A stretch of DNA of 64,000 nt from the NCBI GenBank assembly GCA_002794785.1, contig NBBA01000005.1, positions 1,054,001 through 1,118,000 on the forward strand. The letters are read 5' to 3'. The notes under the pieces were generated by a model, which had not been told where the DNA came from, searched no databases, and worked only from the letters and a program-made list of their open reading frames with translations. This DNA is from Coniferiporia sulphurascens (Eukaryota > Basidiomycota > Agaricomycetes > Hymenochaetales > Hymenochaetaceae). The position numbers and the translations under genes were made by a program. Below are positions 46,202-58,850 of the stretch, in pieces (within the stretch, counting starts at the first letter, position 1; the number at the start of each line of letters is the position of its first letter).

Positions 46202-47666
46202 TCAATCCCGCGCTTTGAGCGTTCCGAGGAAAGCAGCCTTCTCCTCGAACGTCTGGAATGAGCCATGCTGTAAAAGTTAAGGGGAAAAAATTAAGCAAAT
46301 GTCCGTGATAAGGGTTAAGGCTAAAACGTACACCGAACTTCGACGACGTGTCGATGAACTTGAGCGTTACTTTCTCAAGGTCCCGACGCGACGTATGTAC
46401 CATAAGCGACTTGCGAAGAGTTACAACACGTTTCTTGGTTCCCGGAATAGATCCCTTCAACATGAGGAAATCATTTTTCACAATGCCGTAGTGCGGGAAG
46501 CCACCCATGGGAGTGATCGCCTTCTTGGTCGCGTCGGCATCAGTCGTTGCGTTGTGCTTGTCGTCGCCTTTACCGATGCGGTAGATCTTTTTGTTGAGCT
46601 CCGTCCGGTGGTGGTAACCGTCTGTACGCAGCATGCATAATTTAAGAAAAACATGTCAAAATCTGCATATGAATGGTACGCACTTTGACCAGCACGTGCG
46701 ACGGAGTACATGACTTTCGACGGATGCCATGCACCGATACACGCAACCTTGCGAAGACCCTTGTGAGTCTTCCGTGGTAACTTCCTCGTACCCCAACGGT
46801 GAGTTACGCCTTCGAAACCGTGACCCTTCGTAACAGCAATGACGTCGATAACCTCGTCTTGCTCAAATACCGAGGAAACCTCAACAGGCTTCTCGAACAG
46901 ACCGTGCGCGAACTCGACTTTGTCCGCGATAGAGCCTCCGTTGATCTGGATTTCCATCAGGTGTGCCTTCTTTTGCTTCAGGCCGGTCTGGCGGATTTGA
47001 GTGTGTGCGAGCACGCGAACCACGGTACAGTATTTGCGAATACGCTCGAGTTCACGGGCAACAGACTTGCCACCGTCCTCAGCATGCTTCTTCGCATAGC
47101 GCGTAAATGCCTTCTTCTTGGACCGGTACCAGTTCTTGTAAAAGCGACGCTTGAGCTCATCCGAGAGATGAGAGGCCCAGACGGTGGTGAGGGTGCGAAG
47201 CCCGCGCGGGGTCTCGACGTAGCCAACCACTCCTACGACGATCATGGCCGGCGTCTCAACGATAGAGACAGCCTCCACAACCTCGCGCTTGTGCATCTCT
47301 GTAAGAAGAATATATATCCATATCACAACACCTCCCCATGATAGAATTAAACGCACTGGAACCCGGACGGTCAAGATCACGGACGACATGTGTCATGCCG
47401 GCCTTGTATCCCATGATAGCGGTCAAATGAACGGGCTTCTTGGGGTCATCCTTGGGGAAGGACTTGACCTTTCCGCGATGACGGGCAGCGCGCTTGCGCG
47501 GAAGGAAGCCAAGAGAGCCGTGACGGGGAGCCTCGTACTAACGGCAAAACAGCAAGTTGGCAACTGCATCTATATAAAAAAGGAACACTACAGACCTTAC
47601 GGTGACTAGAGAGCGCATAGAGTCAGCTTAGGACGATAACAACCGCGACACATGGTCGTACCTCAT
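46202..47666 (-). CDS. RPL3: 60S ribosomal protein L3 (uL3)
   Basis: Peptidyl-transferase-centre ribosomal protein. The N-terminus [18 protein letters not shown] is assembled from a 5-nt first coding exon (47662..47666, ATGAG), a 10-nt microexon (47596..47605) and exon 3 starting at 47537. Further blocks: [108 protein letters not shown] and [21 protein letters not shown] at 46202. The conserved histidine of the W-finger region ([13 protein letters not shown]) is present. Several introns, two of them inside the first five codons. The gene is divergent from the 47886 gene. Confidence 0.95.
47596..47605 (-). other. RPL3: 10-nt microexon in RPL3
   Basis: On the minus strand TCACCGTAAG lies between an acceptor (ctctctag) and a donor (gtctgt). 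Joined to ATGAG upstream and TACGAGGC downstream it reads M-S-H-R-K-Y-E-A, the invariant uL3 N-terminus. The flanking introns are 56 and 58 nt. Confidence 0.85.
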
Positions 47667-47885
47667 TTTTTATGTCTTGAAGTTGGTCGATGTTGCCGGC
47701 GAGGAAAGCTTCAGTCACTATATTTTGGGTCCTGTCCACAAACTGTGAGAAACTAGCACCTTATCTATATCTGCTGTACAGTACCAAATCACGTGATATT
47801 TCGTTACTTAGACGTGACCTGCTTCACTGGGATAAAGCAGATAAGATAAACCTGGAACCAAACGGCGTTGTCTGTCGCTTACACA
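47667..47885. promoter_or_regulatory. Bidirectional promoter RPL3 / coiled-coil gene
   Basis: 219 bp between divergent starts, presumably shared by a strongly expressed ribosomal protein gene and a gene of unknown function. No discrete element is confidently placed. Confidence 0.45.
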
Positions 47886-49010
47886 ATGAACTTCACGAAC
47901 ATCAACGCAAGTCGTTCTCGCCGTACTTCTTTCTGAGTGTCTCAACTGTGCCTTTTACTTGTCTAGGATCCCGCAGGTGTATCTGCTCTACTAGAACAAC
48001 TTCGGGCGTCCCAAGCATGGTCCGACCTTCAAGCCCAGACGTCCTCTGACAAACAAACACCCTCAATACCTCAGCAGGGATCGTCCGGACAGTCGTCGAT
48101 TACTTCAGACTCATCGCCATCCGTTGCTAGTCTCCTTTCTCAACTTTCATCCTCAGCGACAAGCTCGAATGCTCATGACCCTTACGAATTGGCGGCGTCC
48201 TCGCGTACCGTCGTGCTTTCCGACAACGGGCCGTCCGCAAACTCTATCTACTCCGCCCAACCTGTGCCCCGGAAAAAGCAAGATGCGAAGGGCTTTTCTT
48301 TTCAGCAGTCTCTGTCGCGTCTTGCTCATATTTCCGAGGACCCGACCTTCCTTGAAGCTATCGCTAAGGTACGTCGCACTGATGGTCGGCCTTCGACAAG
48401 TCAGCAACCGATCCGCTTGATAAAGCTGCGTCGGGACCAAGAAGAACTGGAGAAACAATTATGGGAAGAACGAGAAATGATGCACGCAAAGCAGGCTGAG
48501 AAGGTTAACATTGCGGTAACAAAGCAAGTCTGTCCTCCCATGGATTTTGGATACAAATGTATTAAATGGTCTCAAAAGGGCGAACATGCTTAGCACGGGC
48601 ATATCTGATCGTGAAGCAACTGTTTGTCTTTGTGTCACTGAGCGTCTACTATATCACCCGAGCACCCTCTCCCGACTTCACAGACGATGAGACAAGGCTT
48701 CGAGAAGGAACTACATTTATTCGACCGCGAAAGGGTGCTCCCTGCATGGGATGGGCTCATAGCGCGTCAGCAAACAACTCTTGAGTCATTGGGCGTCCCA
48801 GCGATGTTTGTAACAAACGCAGGAGCAGACAGAGAGGTAAGCGAATAGCCTGCAGGTGTCAATATTTCGACACACCTAAAAATCAGATCCTGAGATTACT
48901 AACCAACTTTGTCAAATTTTATGTACGACTTCGCGGTTACGAAGCGCCAGCAGCGAATCATGCATGTTTTGGAAGGAATCGTAGATGCAGAGTCTCCTTC
49001 AGTTGCATGA
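47886..49010 (+). CDS. Unrecognised conserved-looking coiled-coil protein
   Basis: I cannot name this family. The proposed start (MNFTNINAS) is joined to VSALLEQLRASQAWSDLQ. A Ser-rich region (SITSDSSPSVASLLSQLS) leads to KKQDAKGFSFQQSLSRLAHI. A Lys/Glu-rich helix (KLRRDQEELEKQLWEERE) follows. After an intron with GC donor (48524..48578), the frame reads TKANMLSTGISDREA, then FEKELHLFDRERVLPAWDGL, LESLGVPAMFV and, in the last exon, QRIMHVLEGI, ending TGA at 49010. The C-terminal part is well formed and looks like a compact conserved module. About 260-300 aa. The first exon and the intron around 48370..48426 are less certain. Confidence 0.7.
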
Positions 49011-49894
49011 ACCTTTCACCGACTACGTATGGCTTATGGCTTTGACGTTTCAAGAAATTATTTTACTCATTTCATTCCTGCTGGTTAGAGTCAGACTGAT
49101 GTCCGATAAGGTGAATGTTTATGTTTTTACTCCGGGTGGGTTTTTGTCCTCTCCTTCACGGACGGGAAAGGAGTGACGCGCCACAGGAGTTTTCCAAGTA
49201 AATCGTGACCAGTATTCATATGCAAAGACTAAGTATATTTGAGTGAATGCGAACACGAAGATATAAACATTAATATTTGTTGTGGGACATCGGCACCCCA
49301 CTTCCTGAACAATACAGAATGACATGGTCGTGGCTACAGTGATTTCGTGCAGCTAGTTTTACAATTTCAGCGCGGCTGCTTTCCTAATTATGAGCAACCC
49401 TCCGATCACGCGTAATCCCACTCCCAAAGCAAATATACAGGCCTCCTATTAAAAGGTTAACGACAGTATTGTGTAGTTCTTCGAGACGAGGCTTTTATTT
49501 ATGTACCCCATACACTGGCACTACCCGAACGAGCGGTTTATGAGGAATGACCCGCCTTATTTACAACTATCATCTAGCGCGTACACTTTATTGACACTTA
49601 TCATAGCTCGTGTTTTTACTTATCCTTCTGTTTTTCTTCTACATATCAATATCACAACGCCCCAATTGCTATACGAATCAGCATAGTGCAGTCCCAGAGC
49701 TCGAGACAGGGTGGCTTGAATAAGCAGACGCCACGTGTTCTGGAAAAGGTAAGTTGAAGCCACGCCCAGAGGAGTGACTACACTCTTAACATTCTATCAC
49801 CTCTTGTTCTGACAACAAGCAACGAATCCTGGACGCGCATCCGTCATTAGGATAGACGACACGAAACGGCGTTTTCGTAAGTTGTCTGACGGCT
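49011..49894. other. Intergenic region before THO2
   Basis: 884 bp between two + strand genes. AT-rich patches occur at 49200..49330. No conserved frame or RNA gene is recognised. It contains the 3' UTR of the coiled-coil gene and the THO2 promoter. Confidence 0.45.
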
Positions 49895-52800
49895 ATGGAC
49901 GTCATCACAAGTGTCAAAGCTTGTCTGGAGAAGTGGTCGAAGGGGGGCGAAAGCGAATGGTGAGCGGCATTTGCTTCGGGGTTTCAGTTTGTCAAGGTGG
50001 ATACTGAGGACTTCACCACTCGTGCTGTCCAATTTGATGATTAATAGTCGTACAATTCTCATCTCGCCACATTGCCATCCCACCGACCCGGGGTGCGCGG
50101 ACGTGCTTGCGACCGTATATCAGGCCCTGCTACACGCCGTGTTAAAGACATGGTCTACCCCTCCATGTCCGCAACTCAATGTTGTAACGCTCGTCGCTTT
50201 CATTCGGGGCGTTCTCGACAACCTACCGTCGACGTCTACTGCCTCAACCGAGTGCTCGCGCAATCTTGTGTTGTTTGGCGAGTTAATTGTTGACATTGTC
50301 TGGGCTGTGGATGCGGAGCTGGACGAGCTCATCTCAGACGCCCGCGTCTCCAGTAGCGGCAGTACGAGCAGCAGTGGTGGCGATGCCAATGAGGTAGATG
50401 TAACTCAAGCAAAAATTAAAACTGAAAGAGCAAAAAGGGTTGCCGAGGGCGACAAGGAGATTCTCGCTGATTTTCTCAAGAAGCTCTTAGTGCGTCTTAC
50501 TCTGCGAAAGATTTTCTCAACGCGATACGTGATTTCTGACTTGATATGGTACAATAGATCGCGGGTATTGTTGAGTCACCGACGTGTAGAGAACGATTGG
50601 ACATGGTGCTGTTGACTATGGTTGGACTTATTCCAGACAAGGTCGTCTTTGAGAAGAAGGAAATCCGAACACGGACCGGACTATTGTGGGTCTTCATAAT
50701 TTCTTCTCATGACATTTGCACATTTCCTGATATGTCTCCAGCTATAAGCAGAACAAGTTCAATCTTCTCCGTGAACAGTCTGAAGGATACACGAAGCTCA
50801 CCACAGACCTTGTGGGAAGTCTTGGGCCAGCCCACTCTTCCTTGACAGCACGCCCGACGGAAAGCTTCGCAGCCGTACGTGCTCGGGCCGCTGCGGCATG
50901 GGAGCGGGTTGTGAGCCTGGTCGGATATTTCGACCTCGATCCAAACAGGGCTTTGGACATAATACTCGATGTGTTCTCGGCAAATATTGCCACACACTGG
51001 CAGTTCTTCCTCGCGCTCTTGGCATGCTCTCCATGGGCTGGGGAATGCTCGCAGATGAGAGACTGGGAGGCATTGGACGACATGAAGGTCGATCTGCAAC
51101 CAAGTCAATATCGCGGGAAGAGCCTAGATGATATTTTAATCCTTGCGGAGCACTCAGCCAAAGGCTCGGATGCCCCGCCGCCGAAGTTAAAGACGAACGG
51201 GAAACCGAAGGTGCTCGCCCAGGTGCTGGGGTTCAAGTTCAACCATTATCAAGTTGGTTTTCTTCGTCCTCAGTCTGTTGAACGCTACAATTCTCAACGG
51301 ATACCTATCTATTTCGATGTAGTCACCGGAAACTCAGGAGGCATGCCCTAAGGGCCTATTCATGACGGCAGCGCTTCTCATCCGTGAAAGGTTTCTTACT
51401 CTGGAAGACTTATATCCGCATGCATGTTCTACGTATTCTAATATTTTGTGTATATGGTCTGATTCCTTTTCTTAACAGCTAAGTCCCCTCGATGAGGACA
51501 TGCCTAAACTCAAGCAGAAGTACCTGGACGACATGCAGACACGCATCAAGTCTTCGTCCACCAATCTCCTCGCTATGGCTGCGCCGTTAGAGTCATCCAT
51601 AGGGCCGTCATCAAAGCAGAAGACAGCCATTTCGGAGTCGAAACCTACTCCTGAAGTTAAAGATGCACCGGCACAGAAGGCAATGATCGCGGCTGCTCTC
51701 CTGTCGGTTGGATTGCTCCGGCCCGCCCTCGCCCTCATGACTCGTTATCCTTGGCTCGTTGATGTTCACCGCGAACTTGCAGACCTGCTCCTTCAGATCC
51801 TCAAGACGTCGATAGCGCCACTTTATGCCAACATGTTCGGCAAGGAGCACAGTCTTGGCTTTTTACAGCCCCGCGCACGTTACGTATCAGCAGGGGTCCT
51901 TGCACCGCCCGTGCGAAAAACACAGTTGACTTTGTGTGCCCCTCCGCCACCTAGTACTCACACGACTGATTTCGTCTTTTTTTATCCACAATGGTCAGAG
52001 CTGGTGCCGCTCTGCCATACCTTGGACGACGTCGTTGACATTATTGAGCCACTGATGAAATTTGTGCACATATACATAAGCCGTGAGCCCTTGTTTTTAA
52101 CCAAACTTCTCAGAATAGGCAAAGTTCATGTTGCACAATCTGTTAGTCTTCTGTTTTAATCATGGAGTTTACATTAATTCTTATTTTTAAATCGTCCAGT
52201 TGTCTGCCGATGCTGATAGCAAAGAGGGGAAGAGGACACCGCCGGTTATACTTGAGCCTGAGAATTCCATACAAGAGTTCTGGCTCAATGTCTCACGTCA
52301 ATACCTTCTCCCAGCTCTCTCAATGATGCCTGGAAATGCAATTTGCACTGTTGAGGTATGGAACATACTCAAGCAATACGACAACACAGTGCGATGGCGC
52401 TTATACGGCGAATGGAGAGATGTGACATACAAGTCCCATCCAGAGCTCAACGCACAGCGAGTGCTACGTGAGCGCGAGGCAAAAGGCGTTCTGCGTCGAC
52501 TATCGTCGCAGACAATTGAATCGCTCTCGGGAACAGTTGCGAAGATGGCCCATTCAAACCCGTGCATATTTTTTACAAACGCGGTGAACCAGATTCAGGC
52601 ATATGACAATTTGGCAGATGTTGTGATCCAGGCCCTGCGCTATGCCACAAATATGGGCTTTGACATTCTTGTCTTTATTATTCTGGATGCCCTGGCGAAC
52701 CCGCTCAAGGATAGAGTTAAGGACGATGGAGCGAACGCATCGGACTGGCTGCAAAGTGAGTTCAACTTTGCATTCTTATATTTCATGGAATTATGCTCAT

Positions 52801-55800
52801 CGGCCACTCGAAACAGGTCTAGCAACCTTCACGGGCGCCCTCTTCCGCCGCTATAGCACCGACCTCTCACCCGTATTGAAATACATTGTCCATCAGTTGT
52901 ACAACGGCCAGACATCCGAGATTATCGTGCTGGAGAAGCTTATACTGAAAATGGCCGGAATCGAGCCTTTGCCTAGCTTGTCGGATGCACAAATCACGGC
53001 AATGGCAGGCGGTCCGACATTGCGCATCGAAGCTGTTGCATCGGATATCCGTGGTGCTGCTCTCGATGCTTCCGAAGTGTCACAAAAAGGTCCTCAAAGA
53101 CTCGGAAAGACTTTGATTGACACAAAACTGGCATTTCCTATTCTAGTCCAGGTCGCACAGCAGCGCCAAGCCTGCATTTTTAAAGCGAAGGACGCACATC
53201 TGAAATCCATTGCTTCTCTATTTGACGCAACTCATGGTGTATTGTTCCAATATCTCGATCTCCTTACGAGTCCAGCTGCGGTCTCTATGGATGACTACAC
53301 CAAAACCATTCCTGTATTATCAGAGCTCGTCAACGTGTACGGCGTGAGCCTCCCTGTCGCAATGCAAATCTTTCGACCCATGCTTAATGACGCCATTGCT
53401 GTGAGTCCCACTTGTGAACTCCTATATTCTTGTTTAGCTTATTATTTATATAGAAGCACGCCAATATATGGTGCAAGGCGAAGGAAGCTGAGAAGATCGA
53501 ACGTGCTGAGGCAGTGGAGAAGCGCCTAAAAGCTGCCCTGGCTGCAAAACGTGAGCCATCAATCAATCCAGTTGCCGTCAACGAAGGGGATATCTCCAAT
53601 GCAAAAATCGAATCGAATGGTACCACAAACCAGGAGAAAATGGAGATTGACGTTGCACAAGAAGTCGAAGTGAACGCCGACAATTCTAAAGAAAAAGCAG
53701 AGCACATTGCCGTTCTAAATGAGGATGGGAGCATTGATTGTCTTGCGAATCGGGACCCTTGGGTTCCCGAGCTCTTTTCGCTTTTCGAAGATTGCAGGCA
53801 GATTGCTCCCGGGAACGCCTTTGACGTCATTGGGTCAGTGCAAATACTACACCACTTGAACTGTTTTAGCTAATTCGTATAGTAAACAGGCCTGGATTCT
53901 ATCTTACTTTCTGGCAACTTTCTAGTTACGACCTTTACTTCCCGAAGGACAAATATGCGGAGATGGAGAAGACTCTCCTAGCCACAAGCGAAGCTATATA
54001 CAATAAGCAGCGACAGGCAGACCGCTCGGCCGACAAGTCCGCCAGGATGACGTCCTTGGCTCACCGCGCACAGCGCGAGCGGTATAACGTCGCGATCTCT
54101 GAGCTTCGAAAGGAGAAAGCCGCCCAGGAGGCTGTCTACCGATACACAACGGAAAAAGAAGGAAGGTTGGACAAAGAAAAGGCGCACTGGTTCTCGCATG
54201 GTAAGCTACCCAAAATGTGTGTCTAGACAACGTCTCACTTTTTTCTAAAGTCGGCGTGGGTAAAGGGGCGAGCTTCATTCAATCCCTGATTGAGCATTGT
54301 ATACAACCAAGATGCTTAGTATCGCCTATGGATGCGGTTTACTGCGCAAGACTCATACGTACGCTGCACGAGCGAGGAACCCCTGGCTTCCATACGCTTA
54401 TGTGCTATGATAAAGTAAGCTAAATTTTTCCTCATGCGAGCACACCTGTTAGTTAATACATACTCTAGTTGTTGGGAGACCACGTGAAGGTCGTCATCTT
54501 TTCGTGCAGCGAAAGCGAGGCAAGAAATTACGGTAGGCCTCCCTACTCGTTCAAAAGCGACGTCTCTAAGCGTTGCTCCGTCAGGTCGCTTCTTGAAGGG
54601 GATTTTACAGGATCTTTATAGCTGGCACAAAGATCAGAGAGTGTACGACGCAAGCAATCGCCGTAAGGAAGGCTCAACAACTATTCTCCTACCCGGCCTG
54701 CAGACCCACTGGTCAAAAGATGGTCCTTCATCTCCGGATGACTTGCTGAAGTGGTCAGATTTCAAATCCTTCCTTAAGAAATGTCATCGTAAATTAGGAC
54801 GTGTAAGTTTCCGCGAAACGGGTCTAGGTACCATGCTGACTTCCTATAGTGCTTCACCGATTGCATTCAAGCTGGGGATTTCATGCATGTTTATAACTCC
54901 GTCCTTGTTCTAAAGGAAATAATTGAGGTCTTCCCAATTGCCGCTGTCAATGAGGTGGTGGGCTCTAGCATCGATCTTGAAATCCAACGGCTTGTTCAGT
55001 CCGAAGAAAGGGGAGATTTAAAGATCTTGGCACGGGCGTACGTCCTGTTCGGATTTTTTCTGGAAACAATATTGATGGCTTTGTAATACAGCTACTCCTC
55101 AAGTTTGAAGAAACGGGAAAGACTGTGGGCGATGCCAAAGAACGCACAGCCTATAAAGGTGTGTATTCAAGCACATTGGTTTGCCCATCCTAACCCGGTT
55201 TATAGCCTGTCCCCCTGAAATCAACAACCGCTGCCGTAGTCACTCCAGCGGAGAGGTCTCGTGACGTACCACCTACAAGCGCAGTGGGCCCACCTTCAGG
55301 TCCGCGGGGCTCTCACCCTCCACCTGTTACTTCAGAGAAACCAGGTCCTCCTGAGCGAATTCCCTCGACTGCTAAGCTCGGTCTAGAAAAGTTTGTTTTT
55401 GCAATGATATACGTGTTCAGCTATTAATTCTGCTTCATGCTTCTCAGCATCCCAAGGCCTGAGGTCGTCAAAAGAAACCGACTGGATTCCAGACCCCCCG
55501 AAGCTGTGCCCCTCGAGACTCCGAAGAAAGAGCAAGATGATCGCCAGGAGCCAATGCAAGTTGATCAACAGCTGGCAAACCAGACTGAGTCTCCGCTCCT
55601 TCCTGCTAGCCCTGCTATAAGGTCCAAAGATGAGACGCTTGCCCCTTCTCCCTCTCATACGACCCGTCCTTCAAGACCTGATCTTCGCAAGGAGGTATTG
55701 CAAGGACTTAACGGTCATTCTCGCCCATCTACGCCCCAACCGCTAGCGCACATCGATGCGCCAGCAAAGGAACTGCCTCAATCACCTCGCCACCGTGATC

Positions 55801-57550
55801 GTGACCTAACTCAGCCCCCGATGGCACCTCCGGCTGCGCCTAGCCAAACGCCCCAGGCCCAAGAACTGCGTAGTTCGCGCAGTGGTGGCCGTGGTGACAA
55901 AGTAGGACATAGTCCTCGTGAGCCTCGCGCCGAGATAGCTCACTCTCCCGCCCGCCGTTCACCCTCGCCTGCCTCACGTCCCGGCACGAGAAACGCCAGT
56001 GCCGACAGCAGGACAAGTGGTGAAAGTAGGCGTGAACGAAGTCGGCGTGAACGAGGTTCGGATGCAGAAGCGGATGATAATAAACGGATCGCGAGTTTGG
56101 AAGTACCCACGAGAGCAGAGCGAAGCAGTGGGGCGCACCGCGACGTTCCACATGTACGTTCCGAACGCAATGGCCGGGACCGCATACCTGGGAGCAGTAC
56201 GCGTGACGCGGACCGGGAAAGAGAGTCAGATCGCGACAAGGGTCGAGAGCGCGATCGGGAACGTGACAGGGAAAAAAGGGAACGTGGAGACCGTGAGTCT
56301 CATCGTGAGCGTGATCGTGACAGGGAACGCGACAGGGGAGACCGTGATAGAGAACGTGACCGCCACCGCCGAGAAGATAAGGAGCGTGAGCGTGAAAGAA
56401 AGGCGCCTGGAGCGGCGAAGGAGGCGGAAGAGCAATCCGAACACGGTCTGCCTGTCCGACCGGATGGTTCACGACATCGCAATCACGCAAGCTCAGCACA
56501 TTCTGATGATACCTTAGGGAAACGCAGACGTCCTACAGATGATGAGGTGTGCCATATTGTTGTATTCCCCGCGTTTGTTGTGCTCATACAATCTTCCTTC
56601 AGCCTGATCGTAGTGCGAAACGCGGTTCCCGAAGGGAAGGCCATCGTGACGAGCGCTCCCGTCGTCCGTCTGAAAAAGATTCCAGTCGTGAACGTGCGCG
56701 CGAATCTGACCGACGGCGGAAGGAACGTGATGCACCTGACGGTGAAGCCATTATTAAAAATGCAGCGGGAGACAAGGTGAGGTCCATCGATTACACATAT
56801 TTATACGTATTTAACTTGATAATCGCTACTTGGCAGCCTGACCGTCCACGCGGGAGCGAACCCTCTCCCACCTCAGTCCCGAAAGTTATCATCCCTCCTC
56901 CTTCTGCCCCTCGTGCGATGGCGGCAGGATCGCCGCGTCACAGCGGACGTGGAGATGCACCCCCAGTGAATTCCGCTGCTCGTGAACGAGATCGTGACTT
57001 TGAAAGGGATCGTGCTGAGAGGGACCGAGGGCTTCGCACTGACAGGCCCGATAGAAGCGAGCGTATTGACAGGTCCGATAGGGTCGATAAAGCCGACAGA
57101 ACGGGTGACAGAGGTGAGAGGGACAAGGCGGATAGAGGGGACCGACCAGAGAGGGGCGAAAGGGAGTGGAAGACCAACAGGGAAGTTGCGTCTGCCCTTC
57201 AAAACGGCTCGGCAAGGGTCAGCAATTTGAATGGAGCCGCATCCCTTCCATCCACCCCGGGTAGTCTTCGCGACCGCATCAGCAATGGGCCCGCTGACTC
57301 GGGGCCTCCGGGTGTCTTCGAGCGAGCACCGCCCGGGGGTACCTTTGGACGTGAAGAATATGCTGACGGGCGGAAGCGCACGATGTCTGAACGTGAAAGG
57401 GACACTTTGTTGGACGCGCCACTGAGTGGGAGCAACGCCTCACAACCGCTTGGGATGACCAAAAGGCCACGCATCCAACGCAATCGGTACGGTGGGGACG
57501 GGGGCTCTAGTGCGTTAGCGAGGAAGGCGTTGAGCGGTCTGCCCAAGTGA
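49895..57550 (+). CDS. THO2: THO complex subunit 2
   Basis: Largest subunit of the THO/TREX complex, coupling transcription elongation with mRNA export and genome stability. About 7.7 kb with many introns; product roughly 2100 aa. A short first exon (MDVITSVKACLEKWSK) is followed by helical repeats. Recognisable blocks: SPTCRERLDMVLLTMVGLIPDK, KQNKFNLLREQSEGYTKL, DLDPNRALDIILDVFSANI, QVLGFKFNHYQ, NVSRQYLLPALSMMPGNA, YGEWRDVTYKSHPEL, RRLSSQTIESLSGTVAKMAHS, PCIFFTNAVNQIQAYDNL, PVLKYIVHQLYNGQTSE, FSCSESEARNYGRFLK-like and SDFKSFLKKCHRKL. The C-terminal third (55300..57550) is low-complexity with Arg-Asp/Arg-Glu repeats, then ends ALSGLPK-stop at 57550. Exon borders are approximate except near conserved blocks. 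Confidence 0.9.
55990..57190 (+). repeat. THO2: Arg-Asp/Arg-Glu low-complexity repeats in the THO2 C-terminus
   Basis: Purine-rich codons CGN-GAN repeat through 56200..56400 and again 56620..56740 and 56980..57170, giving runs such as RDRERDREKRERGDRE. Because the codons are so biased, several other frames on both strands stay open here; these are not genes. The block is interrupted by an intron near 56545..56602 and another near 56777..56837. Confidence 0.85.
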
Positions 57551-58850
57551 AGGCTGTCGTAGCTAGTCTTTTTTTGTTTTGTTACTTCCAGTAATTGTTC
57601 GTAATATTCTTTTCCCGGCTAAGCTTTTCAAAATAGTACCGTACCATGCGCAACTCTCACTAGTACTTACTACCTGGGTGGCTGCAAAGCTCAGCTGAAT
57701 GGTGTGTTTTCGTAAAAGAAGGGTGTGCTTGGGCCCGCAGATCGTGCTGATCTCTTTACTTGCGCTAAATATGGACCTGCCTGGTGCTTCTACCGCTGAG
57801 TTCGCGCGCGTTTGCAGCGTGTTTGATGCGTAATAATAACACGCCCGCGGACACCTGCGGGTCTCTTCATTTGCCTCGCGCTTACCGTTGCAACTAGCTG
57901 TCGTTAGAGTTATAGTGCGCCGGACGCAGGACGAGGCAGTTTCTGCGGGCCATCTACTTGCGGGTAGCACAGACAGGGAAAGGACCCGCTAAGGTTCACG
58001 CCCTAAGATACATGAACCCTTTTTCAAGAAGTCGAGCACTCGGCACACGGCCTACAACCAAGGTGCCTGCCTTCTTTTCCAAGATGGCCGTGTCCGCAGC
58101 GTTGGCAGCCCCATAACGCCCAGCTTCGTCAAAATAGCATCTACTCGAAACGAGGTTCCCATGGACTCGGTCAACTACGGCTCATCAGGGCATGAGCGGC
58201 CGCGCTGCAAACACGCCCCGGAGGAACAATAATCAAAATCGACGTCGCTGGGAAACCTATCTCCGATCCCGAATCTGCACCCATCTCGAGAACCAGGGCG
58301 TGGGTGCGCGCTCGGTGCATGGGCCTTCAACCTGTGCACCCCGCATTACTAACCAATCATAAACGAGTATGTAGCTGGAGAACATATAAGGATCACAGGG
58401 GCTTCTCCGTCCACCGGTTCCAGCCGTAACACTTCGAATAACTAGGCCAGCGTTATTGTACACAAAATTACACAATGCATACACAGACTACAAAACTGCA
58501 GGCTTGCTTTACGGGCCATCCGTGTCCCTGGTTTCATTCGATACATTCAATGCCCTTTCCTTCTCTTGTAAATAGATTGTGTAAAACTGGTATGAAATCG
58601 TGCGAGACGAGAATAGTGAAGAGTCGATGGCGAGTTGAATCGTGTACAGTGAGCCGCTGAGGCAGTGCAAAATTAACACGTCGGATTTAAGCTATCAGCT
58701 CTCCCGTTGTTCGTGATGGAGTTGGATCCTGGGCCAGGTTGTGGGGTGATGATGAAATACCAAAGAAGCTCGAAAGTGCCGGACCAAATGCTTGTAGAAA
58801 AGCCGAAACCAATATACTTCCCAACGAAGTGTTCCCAGACGGCACGAGTA
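57551..58850. other. Convergent intergenic region THO2 / GTP cyclohydrolase
   Basis: 1.3 kb between two stops. Open frames such as 57563..57970 on the minus strand show no domain. No repeat, tRNA or mobile element is recognised. Probably 3' UTRs plus spacer. Confidence 0.5.

Noticed and set aside
55840..56499. 219-aa minus-strand open frame antisense to THO2
   Set aside because: It is the mirror of CGN-GAN codons in the THO2 low-complexity tail, not an independent gene.
57563..57970. 135-aa minus-strand open frame after THO2
   Set aside because: No recognisable domain, no splice continuation; likely spacer or 3' UTR.
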